Assembly: GCA_015075585.1 (NCBI GenBank)
Contig: JABTUB010000001.1
Span: forward strand, 62,001-126,000
Origin: Chloracidobacterium sp.
Lineage (GTDB): Bacteria; Acidobacteriota; Blastocatellia; Pyrinomonadales; Pyrinomonadaceae
Direction: 5' to 3'
Length of the DNA stretch: 64,000 bases
Shown here: positions 22,558-31,546 of the stretch, one piece after another
How the letters are laid out: each line of letters opens with the position of its first letter
Position numbering within the stretch: the first letter of the stretch is position 1
The notes under the pieces: model-generated
What the model was told of the DNA's origin: nothing
Databases searched by the model: none
What the model saw: the letters and a program-made list of their open reading frames with translations, nothing else
Made by a program: the position numbers and the translations under genes

Positions 22558-23529
22558 ATGCGGCTACGATCGAACATATTCACCGTTATTCTCCTTTTGA
22601 TCACCATTTCAGCACCTGCGGCGTTCGGCTGGGATGATGCAGGCCACAAAACGACAGCCTACATTGCGTGGCAGCAGATGACGCCGGAGACGCGGGCGGC
22701 AGTGATAAATATACTGCTCGATGCGCCGGAAGACTCGCAGCTTGCGACCTTTTTCGCGAACTATGGCTCACGATCGCTCGAGTCGCGCCAGCTCGACTTC
22801 TTTATGACGGCGGCGACGTGGCCCGACATTGTTCGTGATAAGCGTTTCAAGGTCAGGGCAGAGAAATATCACAACTCGAGCTGGCATTACAGCGATACGT
22901 TCTGGAAATGGGAGGACGGCAAGGCCGTGCCTGTTACAGACCTTGCACCGAACGGACTTGCCCTGCAGAAGCTGAAGGACTTCAGCGAGGTCATACGGTC
23001 TTCCGCGGCATCATCGGCAGACAAGGCGCTTGCGATCGCGTGGCTTGAACACATAATCGGCGACATACACCAGCCGCTGCATGCATCGGGCAGAGTGACT
23101 AATTCATCGCCCAAAGGTGACCAAGGCGGCAACCGTTTTCTGCTCACGCCAAAGGGTACGCCAAGGGCCGAGGAGTTGAACCTTCACTGGTTTTGGGATT
23201 CGATCCTCATGCGGTATGAGCCGAATACCAAGGATGTCTGCGACAGCGACTATCTCGATCCGATAGGCGAAAGGATAATGAAGATGTATCCATACGACAA
23301 GATGAAAGGTGAGCTCGCCGCCGACAACTTTAGCCAGTGGGCAAAGGAAAGCCTCGAAATCTCGCAGCAGGAAGTTTATCGAGGGGTTCGGTTCTTCTCG
23401 CTGCCGTCGGACGGTTACAAAAAGAAGGCATTCGAGATATCGGAAAAGCGGCTCGCCCTTGCGGGCTACCGCATGGCGGCCTTGTTCAACGAAGTGTTCG
23501 CCAAGCCAAGCCCTGCACCGCCGAAGTAA
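22558..23529 (+). CDS. Secreted S1/P1 family zinc nuclease
   Basis: A 323-residue single-strand-specific nuclease. ATG 22558 opens a signal peptide (RLRSNIFTVILLLITISAPA) whose cleavage leaves a mature Trp at the N-terminus (GWDDAGHKT), as needed because that Trp is a zinc ligand in S1/P1 enzymes. Other ligands appear in order: His of the DAGH motif, Asp in TWPDI, His in SWHYSD, the HIIGDIHQPLH block near residue 165 and HWFWDSIL near 205. The enzyme is probably active in the periplasm or outside, degrading RNA or ssDNA. It has its own promoter and is directly followed by the M20 peptidase gene. Confidence 0.93.
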   Translation: MRLRSNIFTVILLLITISAPAAFGWDDAGHKTTAYIAWQQMTPETRAAVINILLDAPEDSQLATFFANYGSRSLESRQLDFFMTAATWPDIVRDKRFKVRAEKYHNSSWHYSDTFWKWEDGKAVPVTDLAPNGLALQKLKDFSEVIRSSAASSADKALAIAWLEHIIGDIHQPLHASGRVTNSSPKGDQGGNRFLLTPKGTPRAEELNLHWFWDSILMRYEPNTKDVCDSDYLDPIGERIMKMYPYDKMKGELAADNFSQWAKESLEISQQEVYRGVRFFSLPSDGYKKKAFEISEKRLALAGYRMAALFNEVFAKPSPAPPK

Positions 23530-24681
23530 ATGGACGCTGCAGGAGTGCTCGAATACTTTCGCGAACGCGAAGCGGCGATCGTTGATGCGATCGGTCGGCT
23601 CGTTGATGTCGAATCACCTTCGCACGACTCGGGCTCGAGCCGCATGGCGGCCGACCTTGTCGAAGAGATGGCGGCCGGCATCGGTGCGGATATGACCGCA
23701 GAGCGTATAGCGGTCAAGGATGGCGAACATCTGATCATACGGGCGTTCGAGCGTGCCGGTGCGGGAAGGACGTTGATGCTCGGACATACTGACACCGTTC
23801 ATCCGAAAGGCTCGAACGGAGCGAATCCGACGCGGATCGAGAACGGGCGGTTCTACGGCTGCGGCATCTTTGATATGAAGGCCGGTGTCGTCCTGATGAT
23901 CGAGGCGTTGCGGTATTTTGCCGCATCTGGCACCATGCCGGCGACGCCGATAACCATTGTGCTTACGTGCGATGAAGAGGTAGGCAGCCAAACCGGAAGG
24001 CCGATCGCCGAGCGCGAAGCAAAGGGGGCGGTGCGCTGCTTTGTTCTCGAACCGTCTGCCGGCGGATGTGTAAAAACAGGCCGCAAAGGTACGGGAGTAT
24101 ATCGCATTGAGGCACACGGCTCGCCCGCACACGCCGGGCTTGAGCCTGAAAAGGGAGCGAATGCCGTAGCGGCTCTGGCAGGCCTCGTCGGCGAGATACA
24201 TGCTTTGGCGATGCCCTCGGCAGGTACCACCGTGAATGTTACGACCTTCAGCGGCGGAACGGCGACCAACGTCATACCGGAATTTGCCGCGTGTGATATT
24301 GATGTACGTTTTGCGGCTGCCGTTGAGGCTGAACGTGTAGATGCGGCTATCCGCTCGCTCGCCTCCCCGAATGAGAGCGTGAAGCTGAATATTCTCGGCG
24401 GCATCAATCGCCCGCCGCTCGAGCGTACGCCCGAAGTTGCAGCATTGTTCGCGCATGCCCGCGGCCTTGCGGCATCGTTCGGCTATTCGCTCGGTGAAAC
24501 GTCTGTCGGCGGCGCTTCGGACGGCAATTTCATCGCGGCAATGGGCATTCCGGTGCTCGACGGGCTTGGCGTTGCAGGTAACGGTGCTCATACTCTTGAT
24601 GAGTATATCGAGGTCGCCGATATCGCAAAGCGTGCAACACTTCTGACACTTCTGCTTGCAGATGACGGCGCGGCAGAATAG
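23530..24681 (+). CDS. M20 family metallopeptidase (carboxypeptidase G2-like)
   Basis: A 383-residue di-zinc amidohydrolase or exopeptidase. Zinc ligands are visible in LGHTDTVHPKG near residue 79, the bridging Asp in FDMKAG near 117, the catalytic/ligand Glu pair in CDEEVGSQ near 150, EPS near 175, and the terminal His in GAHTLDEYIE near 356. The dimerisation domain begins after GSPAHAGLEPEKGANA near 198. It lacks a signal peptide. The ATG directly follows the nuclease stop (TAAATG), so the two are co-transcribed. Likely substrates are N-acyl amino acids or short peptides. Confidence 0.93.
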   Translation: MDAAGVLEYFREREAAIVDAIGRLVDVESPSHDSGSSRMAADLVEEMAAGIGADMTAERIAVKDGEHLIIRAFERAGAGRTLMLGHTDTVHPKGSNGANPTRIENGRFYGCGIFDMKAGVVLMIEALRYFAASGTMPATPITIVLTCDEEVGSQTGRPIAEREAKGAVRCFVLEPSAGGCVKTGRKGTGVYRIEAHGSPAHAGLEPEKGANAVAALAGLVGEIHALAMPSAGTTVNVTTFSGGTATNVIPEFAACDIDVRFAAAVEAERVDAAIRSLASPNESVKLNILGGINRPPLERTPEVAALFAHARGLAASFGYSLGETSVGGASDGNFIAAMGIPVLDGLGVAGNGAHTLDEYIEVADIAKRATLLTLLLADDGAAE

Positions 24682-24707
24682 CTTTCGGCCTGCGGCCGGA
24701 TTTTTGC

Positions 24708-24805
24708 GGAGGCGCGGCCTGTCCGGTGATGGGCGCGGTCTTCAAAACCGTTGTAACGGCGTGAGAGCGTCGTTAGGTGGGTTCGACTCCCACACGCCTC
24801 CGCCA
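24708..24805 (+). tRNA. selC: Selenocysteine tRNA, anticodon UCA
   Basis: A 98-nt tRNA with encoded CCA. The acceptor stem GGAGGCG pairs with CGCCTCC. The D-arm TCCGGTGA, the anticodon loop CTTCAAA (TCA at 24742-24744) on a 5-bp stem, a long variable arm with a 7-bp stem (AACGGCG / CGTCGTT), and the T-arm GTGGG-TTCGACT-CCCAC match E. coli SelC block by block. It decodes UGA as selenocysteine with SelB and a SECIS element. It lies between the M20 gene and dprA, plus strand. No selA, selB or selD gene is in the window. Confidence 0.95.
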
Positions 24806-24828
24806 ACCGCACGTCAGCAAGATCGGGG

Positions 24829-25947
24829 ATGAAGGACTGGATAGCATTAAATATGACGCCGGGTATCGGGCCGCGTGCGGCGACAAAGTTGCTTGAGCGG
24901 TTTGGTTCGCCCGACGGCGTTTTTAGTGCCGCGCGCTCACAGCTCGAGTCGATGGGGCTGCGGCCGGAAACTGTTGACAGCATCATAAAGCATGAGTTTC
25001 GAGATCGTGCGGCAGGTGAGCTTCAGCAGGTGCGTGAGCTTGGCGGCGATGTCTTGATACTCGATGACGGCAGCTATCCGGCATTGCTTCGCGAGATAGA
25101 CGATCCGCCGCCCGTGCTTTATGTCAAAGGCGATTGGCAGGCGTGCCTCGACGGCCCGTGCGTCGGTATCGTCGGTTCGCGAAACTGCTCGACCTACGGG
25201 CAAAACGCGGCCGAGATGATCGCACGCGACCTTGCTTCACGCGGCGTGACGATCGTTTCGGGGCTTGCACGCGGGATAGATTCGGCTGCGCATCGCGGTG
25301 CGCTCGCGGGTCAGGGGCGTACGGCCGCCATTATGGGAACAGGCCTCGACAGCATCTATCCGCGCGAGAATAACGGCCTCAGCCGCGACATACTTGCTGC
25401 GGGCGGCAGTCTTATCACGCAGTTCCCGCTCGGCACACCGCCGCTGAAGGACAATTTTCCTTACCGCAACCGCATCATCAGCGGCCTAAGCTACGGCATT
25501 CTGATCGTTGAGGCATCCGAACGCAGCGGCTCGCTCATAACCGCACGGCTTGCCGCAGAGCAGGGCCGCGAGGTAATGGCTATTCCGGGCAACATCACTT
25601 CAGGCAATTCTTTTGGGACGAATTATCTTATAAAGAGCGGAGCCAAGCTCGTGCAGCAGTGGCAGGACGTCGCAGCGGAACTGCCGAGCGAGATCGCTGC
25701 AGCGATACTGCCGCCGCGGATCGAACGGCAGACCGAGGCCGAACGGTCACCGAGCCTTCCGTTCGATATGAACGAACACGAACAGGCCGTCTGGAAAGCC
25801 CTCAGTGCAGACGAGCCGACGCACATCGACGTGCTGCTCGAAGCCACCGAACTCTCGTTCGGCGACCTAAACTCCGCCCTTGTCGGCCTCGACCTTCGCG
25901 ATCTGATCCGCGTCCTTCCCGGCAAGAACTACGCTCGGAGAAGCTGA
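24829..25947 (+). CDS. dprA: DNA-processing protein DprA
   Basis: Protects incoming single-stranded DNA in natural transformation and loads RecA. The 372-residue protein starts with a SAM/helix-hairpin-like region (LNMTPGIGPRAATKLLERFG), then the Rossmann core: VGIVGSRNCSTYG near 115-127, VSGLARGIDSAAHRGAL near 145-161, GTGLDSIYPRENNGL, EFPLG-like TQFPLGTPP, FPYRNRIISGLSYG, and EASERSGSLITA near 225. A C-terminal winged-helix domain (residues 315-372) is present. It is followed by a possible RNA gene and topA. dprA beside topA is a common bacterial order. Confidence 0.97.
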   Translation: MKDWIALNMTPGIGPRAATKLLERFGSPDGVFSAARSQLESMGLRPETVDSIIKHEFRDRAAGELQQVRELGGDVLILDDGSYPALLREIDDPPPVLYVKGDWQACLDGPCVGIVGSRNCSTYGQNAAEMIARDLASRGVTIVSGLARGIDSAAHRGALAGQGRTAAIMGTGLDSIYPRENNGLSRDILAAGGSLITQFPLGTPPLKDNFPYRNRIISGLSYGILIVEASERSGSLITARLAAEQGREVMAIPGNITSGNSFGTNYLIKSGAKLVQQWQDVAAELPSEIAAAILPPRIERQTEAERSPSLPFDMNEHEQAVWKALSADEPTHIDVLLEATELSFGDLNSALVGLDLRDLIRVLPGKNYARRS

Positions 25948-25963
25948 GACGAGCACTCCCCTG

Positions 25964-26226
25964 TTGACATATTTCAGGTTCGGGCGAAGAATACTTGCGA
26001 AACCACGCTGCGTGAGGATTCTGAGCAATGCGGCAGGCACAGTTTCGGGCGAGGCCGCGGGCCTTGGGTATCTGATCCGGGCGGACAAAGCACCATGAAA
26101 TGGTAAATGAAATTTATGCGGACCGGTCCGAAACACCGGTCAACTCGCGTTGCTTATTGACAGCGGCAACAATATGGTGTTAGAAGTCAGAACGTCAGAG
26201 CATATATTGCTCTGACTATTTTTTTC
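25964..26226 (+). ncRNA. Candidate structured RNA between dprA and topA
   Basis: A promoter-like TTGACA (25964-25969), 17-nt spacer and AAGAAT (25987-25992) precede about 225 nt without a convincing reading frame, ending in a strong terminator. Local hairpins: AGGCC-GCG-GGCCT (26052-26064), ACCAT-GAA-ATGGT (26092-26104) and GACCGGT-7nt-ACCGGTC (26121-26141). I do not recognise 6S, tmRNA, RNase P or SRP RNA. It could instead be only the 3' untranslated region of dprA. Confidence 0.45.
26194..26226 (+). terminator. Intrinsic terminator upstream of topA
   Basis: GTCAGAGCA, loop TATAT, TGCTCTGAC: a perfect 9-bp stem followed by TATTTTTTT. It ends dprA transcripts or the candidate RNA. Confidence 0.9.
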
Positions 26227-26248
26227 AAGATTGAAAAGAGTTTAGTAA

Positions 26249-26279
26249 TAGCAAAGCTGCCGGAAAAAGGGCTTTGCTA
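26249..26279 (+). promoter_or_regulatory. Leader hairpin before topA
   Basis: TAGCAAAGC (26249-26257) and GCTTTGCTA (26271-26279) form a perfect 9-bp stem with a 13-nt loop holding GGAAAAAGG. It ends 16 nt before the topA ATG, which has no clear ribosome-binding site of its own. Confidence 0.5.
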
Positions 26280-26295
26280 AATACCGAACCAAGCT

Positions 26296-28860
26296 ATGTC
26301 AAAGAATTTGCTAATAGTCGAAAGCCCTGCAAAGGCCAAGACCATAGAAAAGATCCTCGGGAATGATTTTCAGGTGAACAGCTGCTATGGCCACATCCGC
26401 GACCTGGAAAAAACAGGAATGGGCATTGACATCGAAAATGATTTCGAGCCTCGTTATATCGTTCCTGAAGAAAAATACAAGGTCGTGAATGAACTGAGAT
26501 CTTTGGCAAAAAGATCGAATGAAGTATGGCTCGCAACTGACGAAGACCGCGAGGGCGAAGCCATAAGCTGGCATCTGTGTGAGGTGCTCGGCCTCGATCC
26601 GCGTGTTACTAAGCGGATCGTTTTTCACGAGATAACCAAACCGGCCATCGAGGCGGCTGTAAAAAATCCGCGTACGGTGAACATGGACCTCGTAATGGCG
26701 CAGCAAGCCCGCCGCGTACTTGACCGGATAGTCGGCTTTGAGCTTAGCCCCGTACTCTGGCGCAAGATCAGCACAAGTAATAAAAGCCTAAGTGCCGGAC
26801 GCGTACAGAGCGTTGCGGTACGCCTTATCGCCGACCGTGAACGCGAGATCAACGCATTTCAGCCTGTCAGCCACTTCAAGATCGAAGGCATTTTTACGGC
26901 AAATGACATTACGGGGAAGCCGGTAACTTTCAAGGCTGAGGGCAAGAAACAGGACAGTGCCGACGATGCGGAAAAGTTCCTGCAGAGCTGTGCCGGCGCG
27001 CAATATAGAGTGGCTGATGTGCGTGTAAAGCCGGGCAAGCGCTCGCCCGCTCCGCCGTTCACAACATCGACCCTTCAGCAGGAAGCCTCTAGAAAGCTTG
27101 GTTACGGTGTTGCAAAGACAATGCTTATCGCCCAGAAGCTTTATGAGAACGGGCATATCACTTACATGCGAACCGACAGCGTAAGCCTGAGTTCGACCGC
27201 CCTCGCAGAAATTGCGAATACGGTGAGCAGCCTTTACGGCAGTCAGTATCATCAAGCACGCAAATTCAAGAACAAGAATGAATCCGCACAAGAGGCACAC
27301 GAGGCAATTCGCCCCACCAACGCGAACGCCGCAACCATCCGGGACGAAGAGTGGCAAAAGCTGTACGAACTCATCTGGAAGCGGACGATGGCATCACAAA
27401 TGGCCGATGCCGAACTTGAAAAGACCACTGTCAGCATCGAGATCTCAACGAATAAGGAAGAACTGACCGCATCGGGCGAAGTATTGAAATTTGACGGCTT
27501 TCTGAAAGTTTATAGGGAAGGTAAGGACGAGGACGAACCCGAAGAATCATCAGAGGGGCTTTTGCCGCCGATGGCCGTCGGGCAGCTTTTGCCGCTGTCC
27601 GAGCTGCGGGCAACGGAAAGGTTCAGTCGTGCCCAGCCGAGATATACCGAAGCTTCTCTGGTAAAGAAACTTGAGGAGCTTGGCATCGGCCGTCCGTCAA
27701 CGTACGCACCGACGATATCCACTATCCAGAAACGCGGCTACATCGAGAAAAGAGATAAGGACGGCGTACAGCGGCCCTTTAGGATACTGGTCTTAAAAGA
27801 TGACCGGATCAGCAAGCAGGACGGCTCGGAGACCACGGGTGCGAAAAGATCAAAGCTGTTCCCGACGGACCTTGGCCTGGTCGTTACGGATTTCCTGAAG
27901 CAGTATTTCGACGACATCATGGATTACGGCTTTACTGCCAAGATCGAAGGCGAGTTTGACGAGGTCGCCGGCGGCAAACTGCAATGGAATGAGATGATCG
28001 AGGAGTTTTACACCCCTTTCAAAAAACACGTTGACAGCACGATCGAGACCGCTGAGCGTGTTAAGGGCGAGCGGCTGCTGGGCACTGATCCGGAAAGCGG
28101 CAAACCTGTGATCGCACGGATGGCCCGCTACGGCCCGATAATACAGATCGGCATCGTCGATCATGAAGAAAAGCCGAGGTTTGCAAAGATCCCCGCGGGA
28201 CAAAGTATTGAGACGATCACTTTTGAAGAGGCCTTGACGCTCTTCAAACTCCAGTCTGCGATGGGCAGTTTTGAAGGCAAGGATATGTCCGTTGGCGTCG
28301 GCCGATTTGGCCCGTACGTAAAATGGGGCGATGAATTTGTCCCTATACCGCGCGGCACAGACCTGACGACAGTTGATGCAGAAAAAGCGATAAGCTACAT
28401 AAGGGCAAAGAAAGCGGCTGATGCTCCTGTCGGTGAGTATGACGGCAAGCCGATCACAAAAGGAACGGGACGTTTTGGGCCGTTCATTAAATGGGACGGT
28501 ATGTTCATCAACGTGCCGCGCCGCTACCAACTGTCTGAGCTGACCCAGGCCGAGATGAACGAACTTATCGAAGCAAAGGTCAGCAAAGAGGCAAATCGCT
28601 ATATCCAACGCTGGGAAGATGAGAAGATATCGGTTGAAAATGCTCGTTGGGGCCCTGTCGTCAAATTCGGCAAAAAGACCATTTCACTTCCAAAAAAGGC
28701 GGACGGCACACGCCCTACGGCAGAAGATGCAGCAGCCTTGACGCTTGAGCAAGTAAAGGCGTTGATCGAGGCCGCAGTGCCGAATGCTTTTGCAAAGAAG
28801 ACAAAGGCGGCGGCCGGCAGATCCGCTTCGAAGACCGCGGCAAGACGCAAGGGCAAGTGA
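26296..28860 (+). CDS. topA: DNA topoisomerase I
   Basis: Type IA topoisomerase relaxing negative supercoils; 854 residues, normal for the family. The Toprim domain starts NLLIVESPAKAKTIEKILG and carries the acidic LATDEDREGEAISWH near residues 78-92. The active-site tyrosine is in HITYMRTDSVSLS near residue 289. RPSTYAPTISTIQKRGYIEK marks the end of the core. The C-terminus has no Cys4 zinc fingers; instead it has three repeats of the RFGPYVKWG / RFGPFIKWD / RWGPVVKFG type (near 673, 724, 780), common in topoisomerases of several phyla, and a Lys/Ala-rich tail. Confidence 0.98.
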   Translation: MSKNLLIVESPAKAKTIEKILGNDFQVNSCYGHIRDLEKTGMGIDIENDFEPRYIVPEEKYKVVNELRSLAKRSNEVWLATDEDREGEAISWHLCEVLGLDPRVTKRIVFHEITKPAIEAAVKNPRTVNMDLVMAQQARRVLDRIVGFELSPVLWRKISTSNKSLSAGRVQSVAVRLIADREREINAFQPVSHFKIEGIFTANDITGKPVTFKAEGKKQDSADDAEKFLQSCAGAQYRVADVRVKPGKRSPAPPFTTSTLQQEASRKLGYGVAKTMLIAQKLYENGHITYMRTDSVSLSSTALAEIANTVSSLYGSQYHQARKFKNKNESAQEAHEAIRPTNANAATIRDEEWQKLYELIWKRTMASQMADAELEKTTVSIEISTNKEELTASGEVLKFDGFLKVYREGKDEDEPEESSEGLLPPMAVGQLLPLSELRATERFSRAQPRYTEASLVKKLEELGIGRPSTYAPTISTIQKRGYIEKRDKDGVQRPFRILVLKDDRISKQDGSETTGAKRSKLFPTDLGLVVTDFLKQYFDDIMDYGFTAKIEGEFDEVAGGKLQWNEMIEEFYTPFKKHVDSTIETAERVKGERLLGTDPESGKPVIARMARYGPIIQIGIVDHEEKPRFAKIPAGQSIETITFEEALTLFKLQSAMGSFEGKDMSVGVGRFGPYVKWGDEFVPIPRGTDLTTVDAEKAISYIRAKKAADAPVGEYDGKPITKGTGRFGPFIKWDGMFINVPRRYQLSELTQAEMNELIEAKVSKEANRYIQRWEDEKISVENARWGPVVKFGKKTISLPKKADGTRPTAEDAAALTLEQVKALIEAAVPNAFAKKTKAAAGRSASKTAARRKGK

Positions 28861-29034
28861 TCGGATCGGATGAACGCCCGAAACCGTTCCCGCCGGAAAT
28901 GGCCGACACTAAAGAGGTTGAACGCGCGTTATTGCCAAAATGATAATTGTGGTTATAAAATTGCTGTCGTTATAAGCTCGATTTTACAATAGGCCGCGAC
29001 CCGGCAGAACGGTTCGGCCGCAGGCTGTCCGGCA

Positions 29035-29619
29035 ATGAAAGAAAAGCTACACTTTATTCATGCGTTCCTGAAGAATCCGTTAAAGGTAGGTGCGATAACG
29101 CCCAGCTCGCCGGAGCTTGCGGCCGAGATGCTGCGTGGTATCACACCCGATGAGAACAACATTGTCCTCGAACTCGGTGTCGGTACAGGCGCGATAACGA
29201 GGTTCCTTGCCGACATTATTCCTAATCGCGAATCATACCTCGGGCTTGAGCTCGACGAACGGCTCGTAAAGATGATCAACAAGACGCTGCCGGATATGAA
29301 CGTGATCAGCGGCAACGCCGCCGAAGCTTACTCGATCCACAAGCAGCACGGCCTCGGCAAGGTGCGTTATCTGGTCTGCTGCCTGCCTTTCGTTTCGCTG
29401 CCGAAGGAGATCAGCGACAGTATCCTCAAGGAACTGGAACTTTTTATGGCAGACGGCTGCGAGCTTCGCATATTCCAGTATGCACATGGCTACTATCTTC
29501 CTCCGGCGATCAAACTGCGCGAATTTATGCGCAACCGCTATGGCCACTCACGCCGAAGTCCGCTTGTGCTTAAGAACGTGCCGCCAGCATTCACGCTAAC
29601 CTGGTCAACTATAGTTTGA
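29035..29619 (+). CDS. Class I SAM methyltransferase, PmtA-like
   Basis: A 194-residue methyltransferase. The N-terminus FIHAFLKNPLKVGAITPSSP matches phospholipid N-methyltransferase and rRNA-adenine-methylase-like proteins, where it interacts with lipid or substrate. The SAM-binding glycine motif is VLELGVGTGAITRFL near residues 43-57, the acidic motif II LGLELDERLVK near 69-79, and the post motifs are VCCLPFVSLP near 112. The LPF motif takes the place of NPPY, which fits a lipid rather than a nucleic acid substrate. Phosphatidylethanolamine methylation is an inference. The gene stands alone. Confidence 0.82.
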   Translation: MKEKLHFIHAFLKNPLKVGAITPSSPELAAEMLRGITPDENNIVLELGVGTGAITRFLADIIPNRESYLGLELDERLVKMINKTLPDMNVISGNAAEAYSIHKQHGLGKVRYLVCCLPFVSLPKEISDSILKELELFMADGCELRIFQYAHGYYLPPAIKLREFMRNRYGHSRRSPLVLKNVPPAFTLTWSTIV

Positions 29620-29692
29620 AACCTTTTCCGCGCCGGTACGGTATTAATCTAGTTGATCTTTTGACAGATATCACTCAAGGAGTACCAAAACG

Positions 29693-31456
29693 ATGCTTAG
29701 ACGTAAGTTCATAGGCGCAATTTCGCTTTGCGCAATGCTGCTTCCGACGGTCGCGCTTGCGCAGGCCCCGGCCGCAAAATCGATATATGCCGCACCGAAA
29801 GAGGTGATCGCCCGCATTAAGGAAGAAGGGACGAAACGTTCGCAGGTAATGGACATCGTCCGCTACTTGTCGGATGTGAACGGCCCGAGGCTTACGGGAT
29901 CGCCGGGCTTGAAGCGTGCTAATGAATGGACGCGCGACACGATGGCTAAATGGGGCCTCGAGAACGCACATTTGGAGGCGTGGGGGCCATTCGGCCGCGG
30001 CTGGACACTGAAACGATTCTCCGCGATGGTTGACGGCCCGACGGCGTTCCCGCTGATCGCATATCCGAAGGCATGGACGCCCGGAACCGACACGCTTTTT
30101 CCTGCTCCGGCAGTTGACCCTAAAGCAAAGGCATCGAAAAAGGCCGCCGCACCGGCGGCTCCCACGAGCACTGCATACACCGGCGAGGTCGTTCACTTTG
30201 ATGCCAAGAATGAAGCGGAGCTTGCACAGTACAAGGGCAAGCTGAAGGGCAAGATAGTGCTGGTCGGCCCTATTCGCGACTTAAAAGCACACTTTGCACC
30301 GGAGGCCACGCGTTGGACCGACACACAGCTTCTCGATATGGCAAATGCCCAGGATCCGGCATTGATACAGGCTCCCGGGTTCAATATGCCGCGGAATTTC
30401 GGGCAGATGATGCAGTTCAACAACGCAAGGATGCGGTTTCTGGTTGATGAAGGCGCAGCCGTCTTGGTAGATGCAGGACGCGGCGACGGCGGAACCATCT
30501 TTGTTCAGCAGGCGACGGCCGTTCAGCCTCCGCCGCCTGCCGCCGGAGAACAACCGAGGCCGCCCGCAAGGCTTTACGACAAGGGCACGGTCGTTCCGAT
30601 CCAGATCAGTGCCGCCGCCGAACAGTACAATCGCTTGGTCAGAATGATCGATGCGGGCCAGAAAGTAACGATGACCGTCGATCTTGCTGTCGAGTTTCAG
30701 GATGAGGACCTGAACAACTACAACACCATCGCAGAGCTGCCGGGCGGTGATCTCAAAGATCAGCTCGTGATGCTTGGCGGACATCTTGATTCGTGGCAGT
30801 CAGGCACTGGTGCGACCGACAATGCGGCAGGTTGTGCGGTAATGATGGAAGCGGTGCGAATACTAAAAGCTCTCGACCTAAAGCCGCGTCGTACTATCAG
30901 GGTTGCTCTGTGGACGGGTGAGGAGCAGGGTTTGCTCGGTTCGCGTGCTTATGTAAAACAGCACTTCGGGTATCGCGGCGACGGTAATACGCCATTCTTC
31001 GGCGGGCCGAATCCGGCGACGCTTCCGCTGACCAAACTTCCCGAATACGACAAACTGTCGGCTTACTACAACATCGACAACGGTACGGGCAAGCTCCGCG
31101 GTGTCTATTTGCAGGGCAATAACAACGTCCGGCCGATCTTCCGCACATGGCTTGAGCCGTTCAGCCGGCCGACCTGGTGGAAGGAGGACTTTGACCCGAC
31201 CAAGGACACGAGCTATGCGGCCAACACGCTGACGCTCAGCAATACGGGCGGCACCGATCACCTCAGCTTTGACGGTATCGGGCTGCCGGGCTTCCAGTTC
31301 ATACAGGATGATGTCGAATACGGCACCCGTACGCATCATTCGAATATGGACGTTTATGACCGCATCCAAGCGGATGATATGAAGCAAATGGCGATCATCG
31401 TTGCCTCATTCGTCTATCAGACCGCGATGATGGATGAGAAGATACCGACCAAATGA
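29693..31456 (+). CDS. Secreted M28 family metallopeptidase with PA domain
   Basis: A 587-residue secreted exopeptidase. A signal peptide (RKFIGAISLCAMLLPTVALA) is followed by the start of the mature protein at QAPAAKS. A protease-associated insert occupies about residues 160-330 and contains KGKIVLVGPI and an Ala/Pro-rich, variable linker. The di-zinc peptidase core has GGHLDSWQSGTGATDNAAG near residues 362-380 (His and Asp ligands), LWTGEEQGLLGSRAY near 406-420 (catalytic Glu and ligand Glu), and the final His in TRTHHSNMDVYDR near 546. AAGGAG lies upstream of the ATG. It probably scavenges peptides outside the inner membrane. Confidence 0.94.
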   Translation: MLRRKFIGAISLCAMLLPTVALAQAPAAKSIYAAPKEVIARIKEEGTKRSQVMDIVRYLSDVNGPRLTGSPGLKRANEWTRDTMAKWGLENAHLEAWGPFGRGWTLKRFSAMVDGPTAFPLIAYPKAWTPGTDTLFPAPAVDPKAKASKKAAAPAAPTSTAYTGEVVHFDAKNEAELAQYKGKLKGKIVLVGPIRDLKAHFAPEATRWTDTQLLDMANAQDPALIQAPGFNMPRNFGQMMQFNNARMRFLVDEGAAVLVDAGRGDGGTIFVQQATAVQPPPPAAGEQPRPPARLYDKGTVVPIQISAAAEQYNRLVRMIDAGQKVTMTVDLAVEFQDEDLNNYNTIAELPGGDLKDQLVMLGGHLDSWQSGTGATDNAAGCAVMMEAVRILKALDLKPRRTIRVALWTGEEQGLLGSRAYVKQHFGYRGDGNTPFFGGPNPATLPLTKLPEYDKLSAYYNIDNGTGKLRGVYLQGNNNVRPIFRTWLEPFSRPTWWKEDFDPTKDTSYAANTLTLSNTGGTDHLSFDGIGLPGFQFIQDDVEYGTRTHHSNMDVYDRIQADDMKQMAIIVASFVYQTAMMDEKIPTK

Positions 31457-31479
31457 TCGGGTACGGGTATTACGAGAAT

Positions 31480-31509
31480 AGGCCGTCCGGCAACCGCCGG
31501 CGGCCTTTC
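31480..31509 (+). terminator. Terminator after the M28 peptidase gene
   Basis: AGGCCG-(bulged T)-CCGGC, loop AACC, GCCGG-CGGCCT followed by TTTCC. It lies between convergent genes. Confidence 0.7.
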
Positions 31510-31546
31510 CTCCTCAGGGCAGCCTGAACATCGGCGGTGTTTATGC

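Noticed and set aside
23614..24591. A 325-codon minus-strand open frame
   Set aside because: Antisense to the M20 peptidase gene; composition rich in Arg and Cys with no motif.
25867..26136. Minus-strand 89-codon frame between dprA and topA
   Set aside because: It overlaps the end of dprA, has no ribosome-binding site, and its sequence looks like an antisense frame.
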